This document shows positions 15,201-20,738 of a stretch of 20,738 nt of DNA, one piece after another. A program made the position numbers and the translations under genes. The notes beneath the pieces are model-generated. The model had not been told where the DNA came from, made no database searches, and worked only from the letters and a program-made list of their open reading frames with translations. Position 1 is the first letter of the stretch. Every line of letters begins with the position of its first letter. This DNA is from an uncultured Blautia sp. (GTDB lineage Bacteria > Bacillota > Clostridia > Lachnospirales > Lachnospiraceae): the NCBI GenBank assembly GCA_900543715.1, contig UQSX01000051.1:1-20738 (forward strand). The letters run 5' to 3'.

Positions 15201-16608
15201 CTTCGTTCAGCACAATATTGGTGATGATCCCATTGTCCAGCCAGATGGCTTTCATATCCTGTCCGCCGATGTCCAGGATAAAAGAAGCATCCTCCACATA
15301 TTTCCTTGCAGCCCGGGCATGGGCTACTGTCTCTACCACATGGCACTCTGTCTCAAAGGCTTTTGCAAAAAGCACCTCACCATAGCCGGTAGTTCCCGCT
15401 GCGATAATGTCCAGTGTTACTCCTTTTTTCTTATATTTGTCCCTCATGGCAATCAGGGCGTTCTTGGCCACCAGAAGAGGATCTCCTTCATTTGGCGCAT
15501 AAAAGGAATCCAGGATATTTTCGTCCTCGTCCATGAGCACAAACTTTGTGGTGGTGCTTCCCGAATCAATGCCAAGATAGGCGTGAAGAGCATCTCCGTC
15601 CCTGAGTTCAGGCGTTTTTATCCTGGGAAGCTGATGTCTTTCTTCAAATTCTCTGCGCTCTCTTGGGGAAACAAAAAAAGGCTTTCCTTTCTTTTCCACT
15701 GAAAGTTCCTTCTTATGCTTGATCTCTCCCAGGCGTTCTTCCAGTTCCCGGATCTTATAAATCTGCTTTTTGTCCTGAAACATAGTATTTAAAGATAGGG
15801 CCGCACCATAGGCAATGATGATCTCCGGTCTCTCCGGACGGATGATCTCATCCTTTGACAGGCCCAGTCTCTGGGCAAAAACCTTGATCAGCGTGGGATT
15901 AAAAGTCATAGGGCCGCCTTCAAAAGCCACTGGTTTTTCGATATCCAGTCCCTGGGCCAGCCCCCCTATGGTCTGCTTTGCGATGGCATGAAAAGCAGAA
16001 AGAGCCAAGTCAGACTTAGCGATTCCCTGATTCAGCAAAGGCTGGATATCTGTCTTCGCATAAACTCCGCATCTTCCGGAAATATCGTAGACGCAGGTAC
16101 CTCTTTGAGCCAGGGCATTAAACTGTTCTATAGGCACCTTTACAATTGAAGCCACCTCATCAATAAAAGCGCCGGTGCCTCCGGCACAGCTTCCGTTCAT
16201 TCGCATATCGGAAACTGTTAAACTTCCGTCTTCTTTATTTTTGCGGAAGAAGATAATCTTAGCGTCCTGGCCCCCCAGTTCGATAGCTGTCCTGACATTT
16301 GGGTATTTCTCGCATAATACTACAGAGTTGGCTACAACTTCCTGAATGAAAGGAACCTTCAGGGCCTCAGCCACAGGCTTTGCTCCTGATCCGGTCATAG
16401 CCACACGGACAGTTCCTTCTGGAAACTGCTCTCTCAACCGGCCAAAAGCTTCCTGAACGCTCTGTACCTGACTGGAATTATGTCTTTTGTAACTGGAATA
16501 CAGTATTTCTTTACTATCCTTATCTACAGCAACAAGCTTCGTAGTAGTAGAGCCCACGTCAATCCCCACAAGAAGCTCCTGCCGCTCTATTACCTTTTCT
16601 GGAATCAT
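12226..16608 (-). CDS. Acyl-CoA dehydratase activase fusion (two BadF-type ATPases, DUF2229, HgdB-like)
   Basis: A 1460-residue fusion. From the ATG at 16606-16608: first ATPase of the BcrAD/BadFG type with GIDVGSTTTK (15-24) and cysteines in GSCAGGTG (C141) and SGRCGVY (C180); second copy with GIDSGSTTTK (346-355) and cysteines C471, C475 and C510; a possible Cys4 site C633, C636, C640, C659; a DUF2229 domain (about 700-940); and a C-terminal HgdB-like half (about 1090-1460). Family members activate 2-hydroxyacyl-CoA dehydratases by ATP-driven electron transfer through an Fe-S cluster between the paired cysteines. Here both activator halves and a dehydratase-like part share one chain, so it may act intramolecularly. 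The fused form is common in Clostridia but its substrate is unknown. A GTG nine bases upstream is a less likely start. Confidence 0.88.
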   Translation of the reverse strand: MIPEKVIERQELLVGIDVGSTTTKLVAVDKDSKEILYSSYKRHNSSQVQSVQEAFGRLREQFPEGTVRVAMTGSGAKPVAEALKVPFIQEVVANSVVLCEKYPNVRTAIELGGQDAKIIFFRKNKEDGSLTVSDMRMNGSCAGGTGAFIDEVASIVKVPIEQFNALAQRGTCVYDISGRCGVYAKTDIQPLLNQGIAKSDLALSAFHAIAKQTIGGLAQGLDIEKPVAFEGGPMTFNPTLIKVFAQRLGLSKDEIIRPERPEIIIAYGAALSLNTMFQDKKQIYKIRELEERLGEIKHKKELSVEKKGKPFFVSPRERREFEERHQLPRIKTPELRDGDALHAYLGIDSGSTTTKFVLMDEDENILDSFYAPNEGDPLLVAKNALIAMRDKYKKKGVTLDIIAAGTTGYGEVLFAKAFETECHVVETVAHARAARKYVEDASFILDIGGQDMKAIWLDNGIITNIVLNEACSSGCGSFLENFASSLHIPVGKIARTAFDSENPAQLGSRCTVFMNSSIITEQRNGKLPGDIMAGLCRSIIENVFTKVIRVSNLDSLGDKIVVQGGTFQNDAVLRAMEQYLGKNVVRAPYPGIMGAIGAALITKERFRQKEQKTFIGLEAMDDFSYTQESNAPCPFCSNHCKRTIIRFSNGNSWITNNRCERGEVLGDPKDKEVQAKIREKRQALKEVPNLYILREELLMKKYPYPEPEVHRDITIGIPRVLSFWETMPFWRTFWKALGFKVKVSSASTRKMYEEGLSAVTSDTVCFPAKLVHGHIRSLAKSGVNRIFMPSITTVESENTEDTSQSMCAVVKGYPIVIKNSDNPQKRWNIPFDAPLFHWYTNSDRDRQLTKYMEETFQISPELTRKAIAAGDEAQDSFHQELQKAGAEVCRQVQEKGTYAVVLASRPYQNDALVNHDLPDMFTKMGIPVLTADSLPGTGHGELKKSRLDVVNNYHARMLSSAILAAEKDYLEYVQIVSFGCGHDAYLSDEIIRLMKDISGKTPLILKLDESDIQGPLRIRIRSFTETVAMQRSSGKKLTVHELPDPYPVKYTKDSRKEKVALVPNTSHAFSRVMAAAFAGQGIRTEPLELGREEAIRLGKQYVHNDICFPAQIVIGEALAALRSGKYDDKEVAIAMAKYVGDCRLTHYSALLRKALDDAGYSHVPILTNDDKDSHDLHPGFKMNLLTSVRIAFAMPMIDVLEELLRKTRPYEKVPGSADAAFEKALDQVVEGLEKHGIMGARKGFEKAIDIMNQVEYDRSHPRPTVLIVGEYLLNFHPGANHDIEAYLEKNGFEIIEARMTDVIRKTYFYQDAQVREYHLDKPVTQKVWLRTANAAFNAAHDVTDKIARKSPLYTPACRMQDLVKDSDPIIHHTFDAGEGVLIPGEIIHHAKHGCRAFVILQPFGCLPNHVVGRGIIKKLKEMYPDASILPLDYDPDVSFANIENRLQMLIMSFKNKQEDS

Positions 16609-16648
16609 TCCTAACACTTCCTATATCTTTTGTTACATATACTTATTC

Positions 16649-16673
16649 ACAGATTATTAGTGTAACAGATTAT
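16649..16673. repeat. Direct repeat ACAGATTAT x2 around the -10
   Basis: Two identical 9-base copies spaced 16 bases start to start, on either side of the predicted -10. They may be a tandem operator half-site pair. The sequence is AT-rich, so chance cannot be excluded. Confidence 0.4.
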
Positions 16674-16687
16674 CGCCAGAAATGTAA
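16659..16687 (-). promoter_or_regulatory. Promoter of the activase/kinase operon
   Basis: TTACAT (16682-16687) and TACACT (16659-16664) with a 17-base spacer and an extended TGT. Two copies of ACAGATTAT (plus-strand 16649-16657 and 16665-16673) flank the -10 exactly, 16 bases apart. Confidence 0.55.
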
Positions 16688-16774
16688 GAGACTTTATTTA
16701 TTATTAATAAGATTTTTTTATGCCTTTATCCGGATAGCCGCCTAGTTCATATATCCTCCCTCTTGTTCCCTTTT

Positions 16775-17860
16775 CTACGTCTGTTGGTAAAAATGCCGTC
16801 CGTATTTCCTTAATTCATCGGACATGATTGCTTTATTGTGTCCATTAAAGGTAGAAGGATTTGCATAAAAACCTCCGTTTTTCCCCAGCACATTTACCTT
16901 ATCCCTTACAAAGGCTCTCAGTTTTTCTTCAGAGGCATTTTTGTCATTGGTCCAGGGTTCATCCATAGCTCCGTTTAGTACCAGCCGGTCTCCGAATTCC
17001 TTCTTTACAGCCACCACATCATTCACTGTCTGAGCAGGATTCCACATATCTGCTCCGGCTTCTACCATATAAGGAATATATCTTTCAATTCTTCCATCGG
17101 AATGCATGTTAAAATAGGCCCCTCCTTCGTGAGCCGCCTTCACGATCTTTTTCAGATTAGGAGCGATCAGCCGTTCAAAAATCCTGGGAGGAATAAATCC
17201 GTCTTTGTTATACCCCCAATCATCATGGTAGCAGATCATTTCCACCCGGAAATATCTGGTCAGATTCCGGATGATCTTAATCTTATGTTCCGTCAATGCG
17301 TCAAAAAATTCTGCCACTTCTTCCTCATCTTCTATGAGAGCCTCCAGAGCGTGTTCCATTCCCAGCAGAGAATGAAGTCTTTCAAAAAGTCCCACCTGAA
17401 GCCACCAGTCAGACATACGATTGTCATCATAGTATTTCTCAATACCTTTGGCGCACTCTTCCCAGTCAAGAGCATCCAGATCCGGGAACTTTACTTTATT
17501 CTTCCAGCCTTCGATACTATCCAAAGGCTCATCTCCCGGCTTCACGATAGTCGCTCCGATCCCTGGCTCAAAAGTCCAGATACAGCCGAACCAGTCTGGT
17601 CCTGTCAGGTTATCATAAGATCTTTCGCAGATAATATCCGGCGTAATGGGATAAGTATCTCCTGCCATAGGAAGATACTTTGGAATTTTATGCTCCAAGA
17701 GCAGTTTCATGTTTTCTCTGGGAGAACAGGGAAGTTCTTCATCATAAGGCTTTGTTCCCAATGGTCCTGTTCTGAATTTTTCTCCGATCTCTTTTCCTGC
17801 CGTTGCAGACACCATATCTGCCAGCAATGGTATCATTCCATTATAAATCCGTTCTGCCAT
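16775..17860 (-). CDS. UroD/MtaA-superfamily protein, probable corrinoid-related methyltransferase
   Basis: A 361-residue protein of the uroporphyrinogen decarboxylase superfamily, which includes the MtaA, MtbA and CmuA methyl-corrinoid:CoM-type methyltransferases. The barrel core is visible: HDDWG (212-216), NMHSDG (251-256) and LNGAMDE (295-301). In characterised methyltransferases the zinc site includes a His-X-Cys; here the equivalent is His253-Ser-Asp255, so the Cys ligand is absent or replaced. A UroD role in heme synthesis is unlikely because of the length, the neighbours and the changed active site. The start at 17858-17860 has AGGGGTG seven bases upstream; a GTG 33 bases earlier lacks a site. 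Downstream of the DUF2200 gene by 41 bases, likely the same operon. Methyl donor and acceptor cannot be named. Confidence 0.8.
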   Translation of the reverse strand: MAERIYNGMIPLLADMVSATAGKEIGEKFRTGPLGTKPYDEELPCSPRENMKLLLEHKIPKYLPMAGDTYPITPDIICERSYDNLTGPDWFGCIWTFEPGIGATIVKPGDEPLDSIEGWKNKVKFPDLDALDWEECAKGIEKYYDDNRMSDWWLQVGLFERLHSLLGMEHALEALIEDEEEVAEFFDALTEHKIKIIRNLTRYFRVEMICYHDDWGYNKDGFIPPRIFERLIAPNLKKIVKAAHEGGAYFNMHSDGRIERYIPYMVEAGADMWNPAQTVNDVVAVKKEFGDRLVLNGAMDEPWTNDKNASEEKLRAFVRDKVNVLGKNGGFYANPSTFNGHNKAIMSDELRKYGRHFYQQT

Positions 17861-17901
17861 CACTGTGCACCCCTTTCTCTTTTTGATTTTCACATTTTTC
17901 C

Positions 17902-18252
17902 TTATCCTCTCAATATCTTCTCCATGGCTTTCCCTTTTGCCAGTTCATCTACCAGTTTATCCAGGTACCGGATCTTCTGCATAACAGGATCCGATATCTC
18001 TTCTACCCGCACGCCGCATATCACCCCTTTTATCAAGGCAGCATTGGGATTTATACCAGGTGCCTCTTCAAAGAAGGTTTGCAGATCCACTCCTTTTTCT
18101 ATTTGATCCTTTATCTCTTCTTTGCTGTATCCGGTAAGCCAGGAAATCACTTCATCCACTTCCTCTTTTGTCCGTTTTTTCTTTTCCGCCTTCTGGATAT
18201 ATAAGGGATAAATTTTCGAAAAACTCATGGAAAAGACTTTTTGGTTGTCCAT
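17902..18252 (-). CDS. DUF2200 family protein
   Basis: A 116-residue protein. [34 protein letters not shown] over the first half and [18 protein letters not shown] in the middle fit the DUF2200 family, a small conserved cytoplasmic protein of unknown function. The ATG follows GGAGGAG at the correct spacing. It is the first gene of a transcript with the UroD-like gene, with a -10 TATAAT (18304-18309) 52 bases upstream. The C-terminus ([22 protein letters not shown]) is helical. No substrate or partner is known, so the link to the UroD-like protein is only positional. Confidence 0.85.
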   Translation of the reverse strand: MDNQKVFSMSFSKIYPLYIQKAEKKKRTKEEVDEVISWLTGYSKEEIKDQIEKGVDLQTFFEEAPGINPNAALIKGVICGVRVEEISDPVMQKIRYLDKLVDELAKGKAMEKILRG

Positions 18253-18303
18253 GGCAATCTCCTCCTTTACAATAAGTGAATCTAAAATCTGATTATTAAA
18301 CTT

Positions 18304-18309
18304 ATTATA
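18304..18309 (-). promoter_or_regulatory. Possible -10 of the DUF2200/UroD-like operon
   Basis: TATAAT on the minus strand, 52 bases before the DUF2200 start. No good -35 at 16-18 bases (TGGGAA at best). Confidence 0.4.
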
Positions 18310-18311
18310 CC

Positions 18312-18494
18312 TTATCTCTCCCCGAATTCCCAGATGGTTTTCCTATCCACTCTACACAACTTCTGGGTGGGGTAATGGTCGTCAACACCGATCCTGTCGC
18401 ACTGGGGAATCAGATCGTTTCTGATTTCGCCGAAAAAAGGAAAAACCTGGGATGGGCTTAAGCCATAAGTATTAAAATATAGTTCTTTCCGGAG
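18312..18494 (-). pseudogene. Probable C-terminal remnant of an unrecognised protein
   Basis: The 334 bases between DUF2200 and the next gene hold no complete gene. A minus-strand frame runs from the terminator to a TAA at 18312-18314 and reads coherently, with segments LSPSQVFPFFGEIRNDLI, PQCDRIGVDDHYPTQKL and KTIWEFGER at the end. It has no start codon between the terminator and the stop, so it would be a 5'-truncated gene fragment. The exactly complementary plus frame is also open, and includes a 28-codon ATG ORF (18375-18461, MVVNTDPVALG...) without a clear site. Which strand was coding is therefore uncertain; the minus frame is the longer. I do not recognise the family. Confidence 0.35.
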
Positions 18495-18558
18495 TATAAA
18501 AACACCGCTGCTTTCTCTGCCAGTCTGAGACTGGTTAGAAAACAGCGGTGTTTTTATA
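18495..18558 (-). terminator. Long nested terminator hairpin after the Hsp90-like gene
   Basis: A perfect 16-base inverted repeat (TATAAAAACACCGCTG at 18495-18510 and its complement at 18543-18558), with an inner perfect hairpin CCAGTC-TGA-GACTGG at 18520-18534. T runs on both sides make it potentially bidirectional. It ends the gene whose stop is at 18587. Confidence 0.85.
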
Positions 18559-18586
18559 TTTCATGACCAAATGGCCTGTCTATGTT

Positions 18587-18943
18587 TTACAGCATCTGAT
18601 CCTTCTTCTCCAGAATTGCTCCTACTGCAGCGCAGGCAGGGCAATCGCAGTATTTTCTTCCGGCGTCTTTAAGCTCTTTTCCGTGAGCCTCTACCTCTTT
18701 TGCCTTGTCCGGTCCGAAAACTTTTGCCCCTGCTTCTGATGCTGCAAAAGCGATCAGACCATCCACCGGCATAATATCCATTTCCAGTTCAGCGATCAGA
18801 TTTTTTGTCTGCTCAGCTTCCTGATCTGTTCCTGCAGCCTTCAGCCAGTTTTCTCCGGCTGCTTTTGCCTGGCCGCAGCAGGAAGGAGCGTTTATCAAAG
18901 CTTTTACCTTTTCTGTCACATATTCTCTTACACTCTGTTCCAT
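18587..18943 (-). CDS. Small cysteine-bearing protein of the clostridial 'Hsp90-like' annotation family
   Basis: A 118-residue soluble protein, largely helical, with two cysteine sites: Cys22-Cys23 and a C-terminal C99-X-C101-X2-C104 (YCDCPACAAVG). Databases often label such proteins 'heat-shock protein Hsp90', but the chain is far too short for Hsp90 and has no GHKL ATPase motifs, so that name should not be trusted. The cysteine pattern suggests a metal or Fe-S site or a redox thiol. The ATG follows AAAGGATGA. It is monocistronic, with a near-consensus promoter and a terminator. Function unknown. Confidence 0.8.
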   Translation of the reverse strand: MEQSVREYVTEKVKALINAPSCCGQAKAAGENWLKAAGTDQEAEQTKNLIAELEMDIMPVDGLIAFAASEAGAKVFGPDKAKEVEAHGKELKDAGRKYCDCPACAAVGAILEKKDQML

Positions 18944-18975
18944 TCTACGATCATCCTTTCTATGTATTTTTTATC

Positions 18976-19004
18976 ATTATAATCCTAATAAAATTGTATG
19001 TAAA
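18976..19004 (-). promoter_or_regulatory. Promoter of the Hsp90-like gene
   Basis: TTTACA (18999-19004) and TATAAT (18976-18981) on the minus strand with a 17-base spacer. It sits in the 68-base gap after the methyltransferase stop. Confidence 0.7.
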
Positions 19005-19011
19005 GCTTCCT

Positions 19012-19845
19012 TTAAACAGGCCTTCTCCCCAGCTGCCAGAAAGCCACGGCGCTGGCCGCAGCCACATTCAGAGAATCCACGTTGTGGGACATGGGAATCC
19101 GGACTGTATAATCACAGTCTGCAATAGTGGAAGAGGACAGGCCGTCCCCCTCTGTCCCAAGTATCACTGCCAGTTTTTCTTCCTTCACAAGAGCCGGATC
19201 ATCAATGGATACAGAGTCATCGCTAAGAGCCATGGCTGCCGTTTTAAATCCCATAGTGTGAAGTTTCCGGATCCCCGAATCCGGCCAGGCAAAGGAATCA
19301 TCCAGAAAGGTCCAGGGAACCTGAAATACCGTCCCCATACTGACTCTGGCAGCTCTGCGGTATAATGGATTGCTGCAGCCTGCTGTCAGAAGAATCCCAT
19401 CCATATACAAGGCCGCAGCAGAACGGAAAATTGCGCCTACATTGGTAGGGTTTACAACATTCTCCAATATGACCAGTCTTTTTGCCCTCCTGCAGATCTC
19501 CTCCGGTTTGGGAAGCCCGGGCCGTCTCATGGCACACAGCATACCTCTGGTCAGTTTAAAGCCTGTAAGCTGCGTCAGTACATCAAATTCTGCCGTATAA
19601 ACCGGAACCTCCGGGCATCTTTCCAGCAGTTCTCTGGCCTGAGTCTCCAGGTGTCTGTGTTCTACAAGAAAGGACAGGGGAATGCATCCTCCATCTAAAG
19701 CTCTTTCGATCACTTTGGGACTTTCTGCAATGAAAATCCCCTTTTCCGGTTCATGACGGTTCAAAAGCTGGTTCTCCGTCAGCCTGGCATAAACATCCAG
19801 TTCAGGAGCGTTGAAATCTTTTATTTCCATAATCTGTAACATCAT
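19012..19845 (-). CDS. SpoU/TrmH-family RNA 2'-O-methyltransferase
   Basis: A 277-residue S-adenosylmethionine-dependent RNA 2'-O-ribose methyltransferase of the SPOUT superfamily. An N-terminal substrate-binding domain (about 1-110, with ESPKVIERALD) precedes the knotted catalytic domain. Its three motifs are present: NPTNVGAIFR (132-141), LGTEGDGL (229-236) and IPMSHNVDSLNVAAA (250-264), so it should be active. The target RNA cannot be read from the sequence. ATGs at 19843-19845, 19840-19842 and 19828-19830 are possible starts; the ribosome binding site (GGAAAG) is weak. It lies 36 bases downstream of the Bcp gene, so it is probably co-transcribed with it. Confidence 0.93.
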   Translation of the reverse strand: MMLQIMEIKDFNAPELDVYARLTENQLLNRHEPEKGIFIAESPKVIERALDGGCIPLSFLVEHRHLETQARELLERCPEVPVYTAEFDVLTQLTGFKLTRGMLCAMRRPGLPKPEEICRRAKRLVILENVVNPTNVGAIFRSAAALYMDGILLTAGCSNPLYRRAARVSMGTVFQVPWTFLDDSFAWPDSGIRKLHTMGFKTAAMALSDDSVSIDDPALVKEEKLAVILGTEGDGLSSSTIADCDYTVRIPMSHNVDSLNVAAASAVAFWQLGRRPV

Positions 19846-19881
19846 AACTTTCCAACGGCGCTGTGATGATCAAAATCCTTC

Positions 19882-20334
19882 TTATAGCTCTTGCAACATC
19901 TGAGCCGGATTGTCTGCCGCCTTTACCTTTCCGAAAGCTTTCTGGATCACGCCTTCTTCATCGATCAGATAGGTGGTACGCACCACTCCCATGGTCTTCT
20001 TTCCATACATATTTTTCTCTTTCCAAACATCATAGGCCTGGATGCAGGTAAGATCCGGATCTGACAATAAAGTAAAGGGCAAATGATATTTTTCTTCAAA
20101 TTTCTTATGGGAAGCTACGCTATCCTTGCTTACCCCGATCACTACCGCACCTTTTTCTAAAAACTGAGGATAAAGTTCCCCGAAGCCGCAAGCCTGCTTT
20201 GTGCAGCCGGCAGTATTGTCTTTTGGATAGAAGTAAAGAATTACCTTCCTCCCTTTGTATTCCTCCAGCCTGTGTATATCGCCATTCTGGTCCGGCAGTT
20301 CAAAAGCCGGCGCCTTGGTTCCGATTTCCAGCAT
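19882..20334 (-). CDS. bcp: Bcp-type peroxiredoxin (thioredoxin-dependent thiol peroxidase)
   Basis: A 150-residue AhpC/TSA-fold peroxiredoxin of the Bcp/PrxQ class. The active site PKDNTAGCTKQAC places the peroxidatic Cys at 44 and the resolving Cys at 49, five residues later, as in Bcp. It reduces hydroperoxides in the cytoplasm using thioredoxin. The conserved ending MGVVRTTYLIDEEGVI is present. The ATG has AGGAGGA six bases upstream. First gene of an operon with the SpoU methyltransferase. Confidence 0.95.
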   Translation of the reverse strand: MLEIGTKAPAFELPDQNGDIHRLEEYKGRKVILYFYPKDNTAGCTKQACGFGELYPQFLEKGAVVIGVSKDSVASHKKFEEKYHLPFTLLSDPDLTCIQAYDVWKEKNMYGKKTMGVVRTTYLIDEEGVIQKAFGKVKAADNPAQMLQEL

Positions 20335-20365
20335 AATTTATCCTCCTAGTATCCTGTTTTTGCTC

Positions 20366-20394
20366 ATTATAACCTGCTTTTCCTATAATAGCAA
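20366..20394 (-). promoter_or_regulatory. Promoter of bcp
   Basis: TTGCTA (20389-20394) and TATAAT (20366-20371) on the minus strand with a 17-base spacer, ending 31 bases before the start. Confidence 0.65.
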
Positions 20395-20409
20395 TGGAAT
20401 CTCTTCCGT

Positions 20410-20738
20410 CTAGGATAATTTCTGCTTACGGATTTTGATCTGCTTTTTCTGATATTCTCTGTATTCTTTTAGCTCTCTGTGCAGCTCTTTCCTCAGCTCC
20501 CGCCTGGACATGCCCTGATATTTTTCTTTTACCCGCTCTTTCATGCGTTTTGGTTTTTCTGTCTCAATATCTTTTAAGATCCACTCTACAGCTTCCTCCG
20601 GGGTGATCTTATTTTTTTCCATGACATATCTGGTATAGAGATTTAATATATGATATCCTCTTTCATCCAGGTCACTTACTGCATGTTTTTTGTCAAGTAC
20701 TTTTCCCTGAAAAAAGCGTCGGAATTCCCTTTTTTCAG
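20410..20738 (-). CDS. Unknown charged protein, C-terminal part (enters from right edge)
   Basis: The minus frame is open from the window edge to a stop at 20410, giving at least 109 residues. An internal Met at 20620-20622 would give a 70-residue product, but the frame continues upstream (ending DERGYHILNLYTRYV before that Met) with protein-like composition and no nearby ribosome binding site, so that Met is probably not the start. The C-terminal 70 residues are strongly basic and helical (KERVKEKYQGMSRRELRKELHREL, ending KQKLS), like a coiled-coil or nucleic-acid-contacting tail. No family is recognised. Upstream of bcp on the same strand, with bcp's own promoter between. Confidence 0.7.
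   Translation of the reverse strand, partial: EKREFRRFFQGKVLDKKHAVSDLDERGYHILNLYTRYVMEKNKITPEEAVEWILKDIETEKPKRMKERVKEKYQGMSRRELRKELHRELKEYREYQKKQIKIRKQKLS

Noticed and set aside
12382..15702. Long plus-strand open frames antisense to the activase fusion (up to 222 aa)
   Set aside because: Composition is that of the reverse strand of a real gene, with no ribosome binding site, and the minus frame has all the known motifs.
17102..18106. 334-aa plus-strand open frame antisense to the UroD-like and DUF2200 genes
   Set aside because: Sequence is Phe/Ile/His-rich as expected for a shadow of minus-strand codons; both minus-strand genes have clear families.
18587..18943. True Hsp90 chaperone
   Set aside because: Only 118 residues, no GHKL ATPase motifs; the name is an annotation carry-over.

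Overview
This window reads as a chromosomal segment from a Gram-positive anaerobe of the Clostridia, most likely a Lachnospiraceae gut bacterium. The evidence is the strong AGGAGG-type ribosome binding sites, compact TTGNNN-N17-TATAAT promoters, the ferredoxin-tailed aldo/keto reductase, the giant acyl-CoA dehydratase activase fusion, a UroD-like protein of the corrinoid-methyltransferase superfamily, and a small cysteine-bearing protein family typical of anaerobes. The genus is an inference. No rRNA, tRNA, CRISPR array, insertion sequence or prophage gene was found.

Layout. 1-2011 (minus): the sbcDC DNA-repair nuclease pair, with sbcC running off the left edge. 2096-4303 (plus): three separately promoted plus-strand genes: a DUF2798-like membrane protein behind a leader carrying a terminator-like hairpin, a lipoprotein with a probable 3' frameshift, and lgt, the enzyme that lipidates such lipoproteins. 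4341-7035 (minus): a short membrane-protein remnant, then a tightly packed cluster transcribed from 7035 down to 4526: a Nif11-like leader-type peptide, an unknown 159-aa protein, a 72-aa protein, a YkgJ-type cysteine-cluster protein, and an AadA/DUF4111-type nucleotidyltransferase with no normal start codon. 7143-7494 (minus): a stand-alone feoA with its own promoter and terminator. 7557-9697 (minus): a HelD-type helicase with a palindrome between promoter and start. 9714-11159 (minus): a Dabb protein and a ferredoxin-tailed aldo/keto reductase as an operon. 11148-16687 (minus): a ~1460-residue acyl-CoA dehydratase activase fusion translationally coupled to a KDG kinase broken by one frameshift. 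16775-18309 (minus): a UroD/MtaA-like protein and a DUF2200 protein. 18312-18586: a probable gene remnant and a long terminator hairpin. 18587-20738 (minus): a small 'Hsp90-like' Cys protein, a SpoU rRNA methyltransferase, a Bcp peroxiredoxin, and an unknown charged protein entering from the right edge.

Most of the window is housekeeping or redox metabolism. The part most likely to be undescribed is the Nif11-like/YkgJ cluster (4526-7035). It pairs a leader-type small peptide that has a glycine-rich break and an acidic tail with unknown proteins and a metal-binding-type cysteine protein, but no recognisable modifying enzyme or exporter is visible. A second theme is decay: two coding regions need one base to restore a family-like reading frame, one lacks a normal start codon, and two short 5'-truncated remnants sit between genes. 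Part of this could be assembly error and part genuine pseudogenisation.
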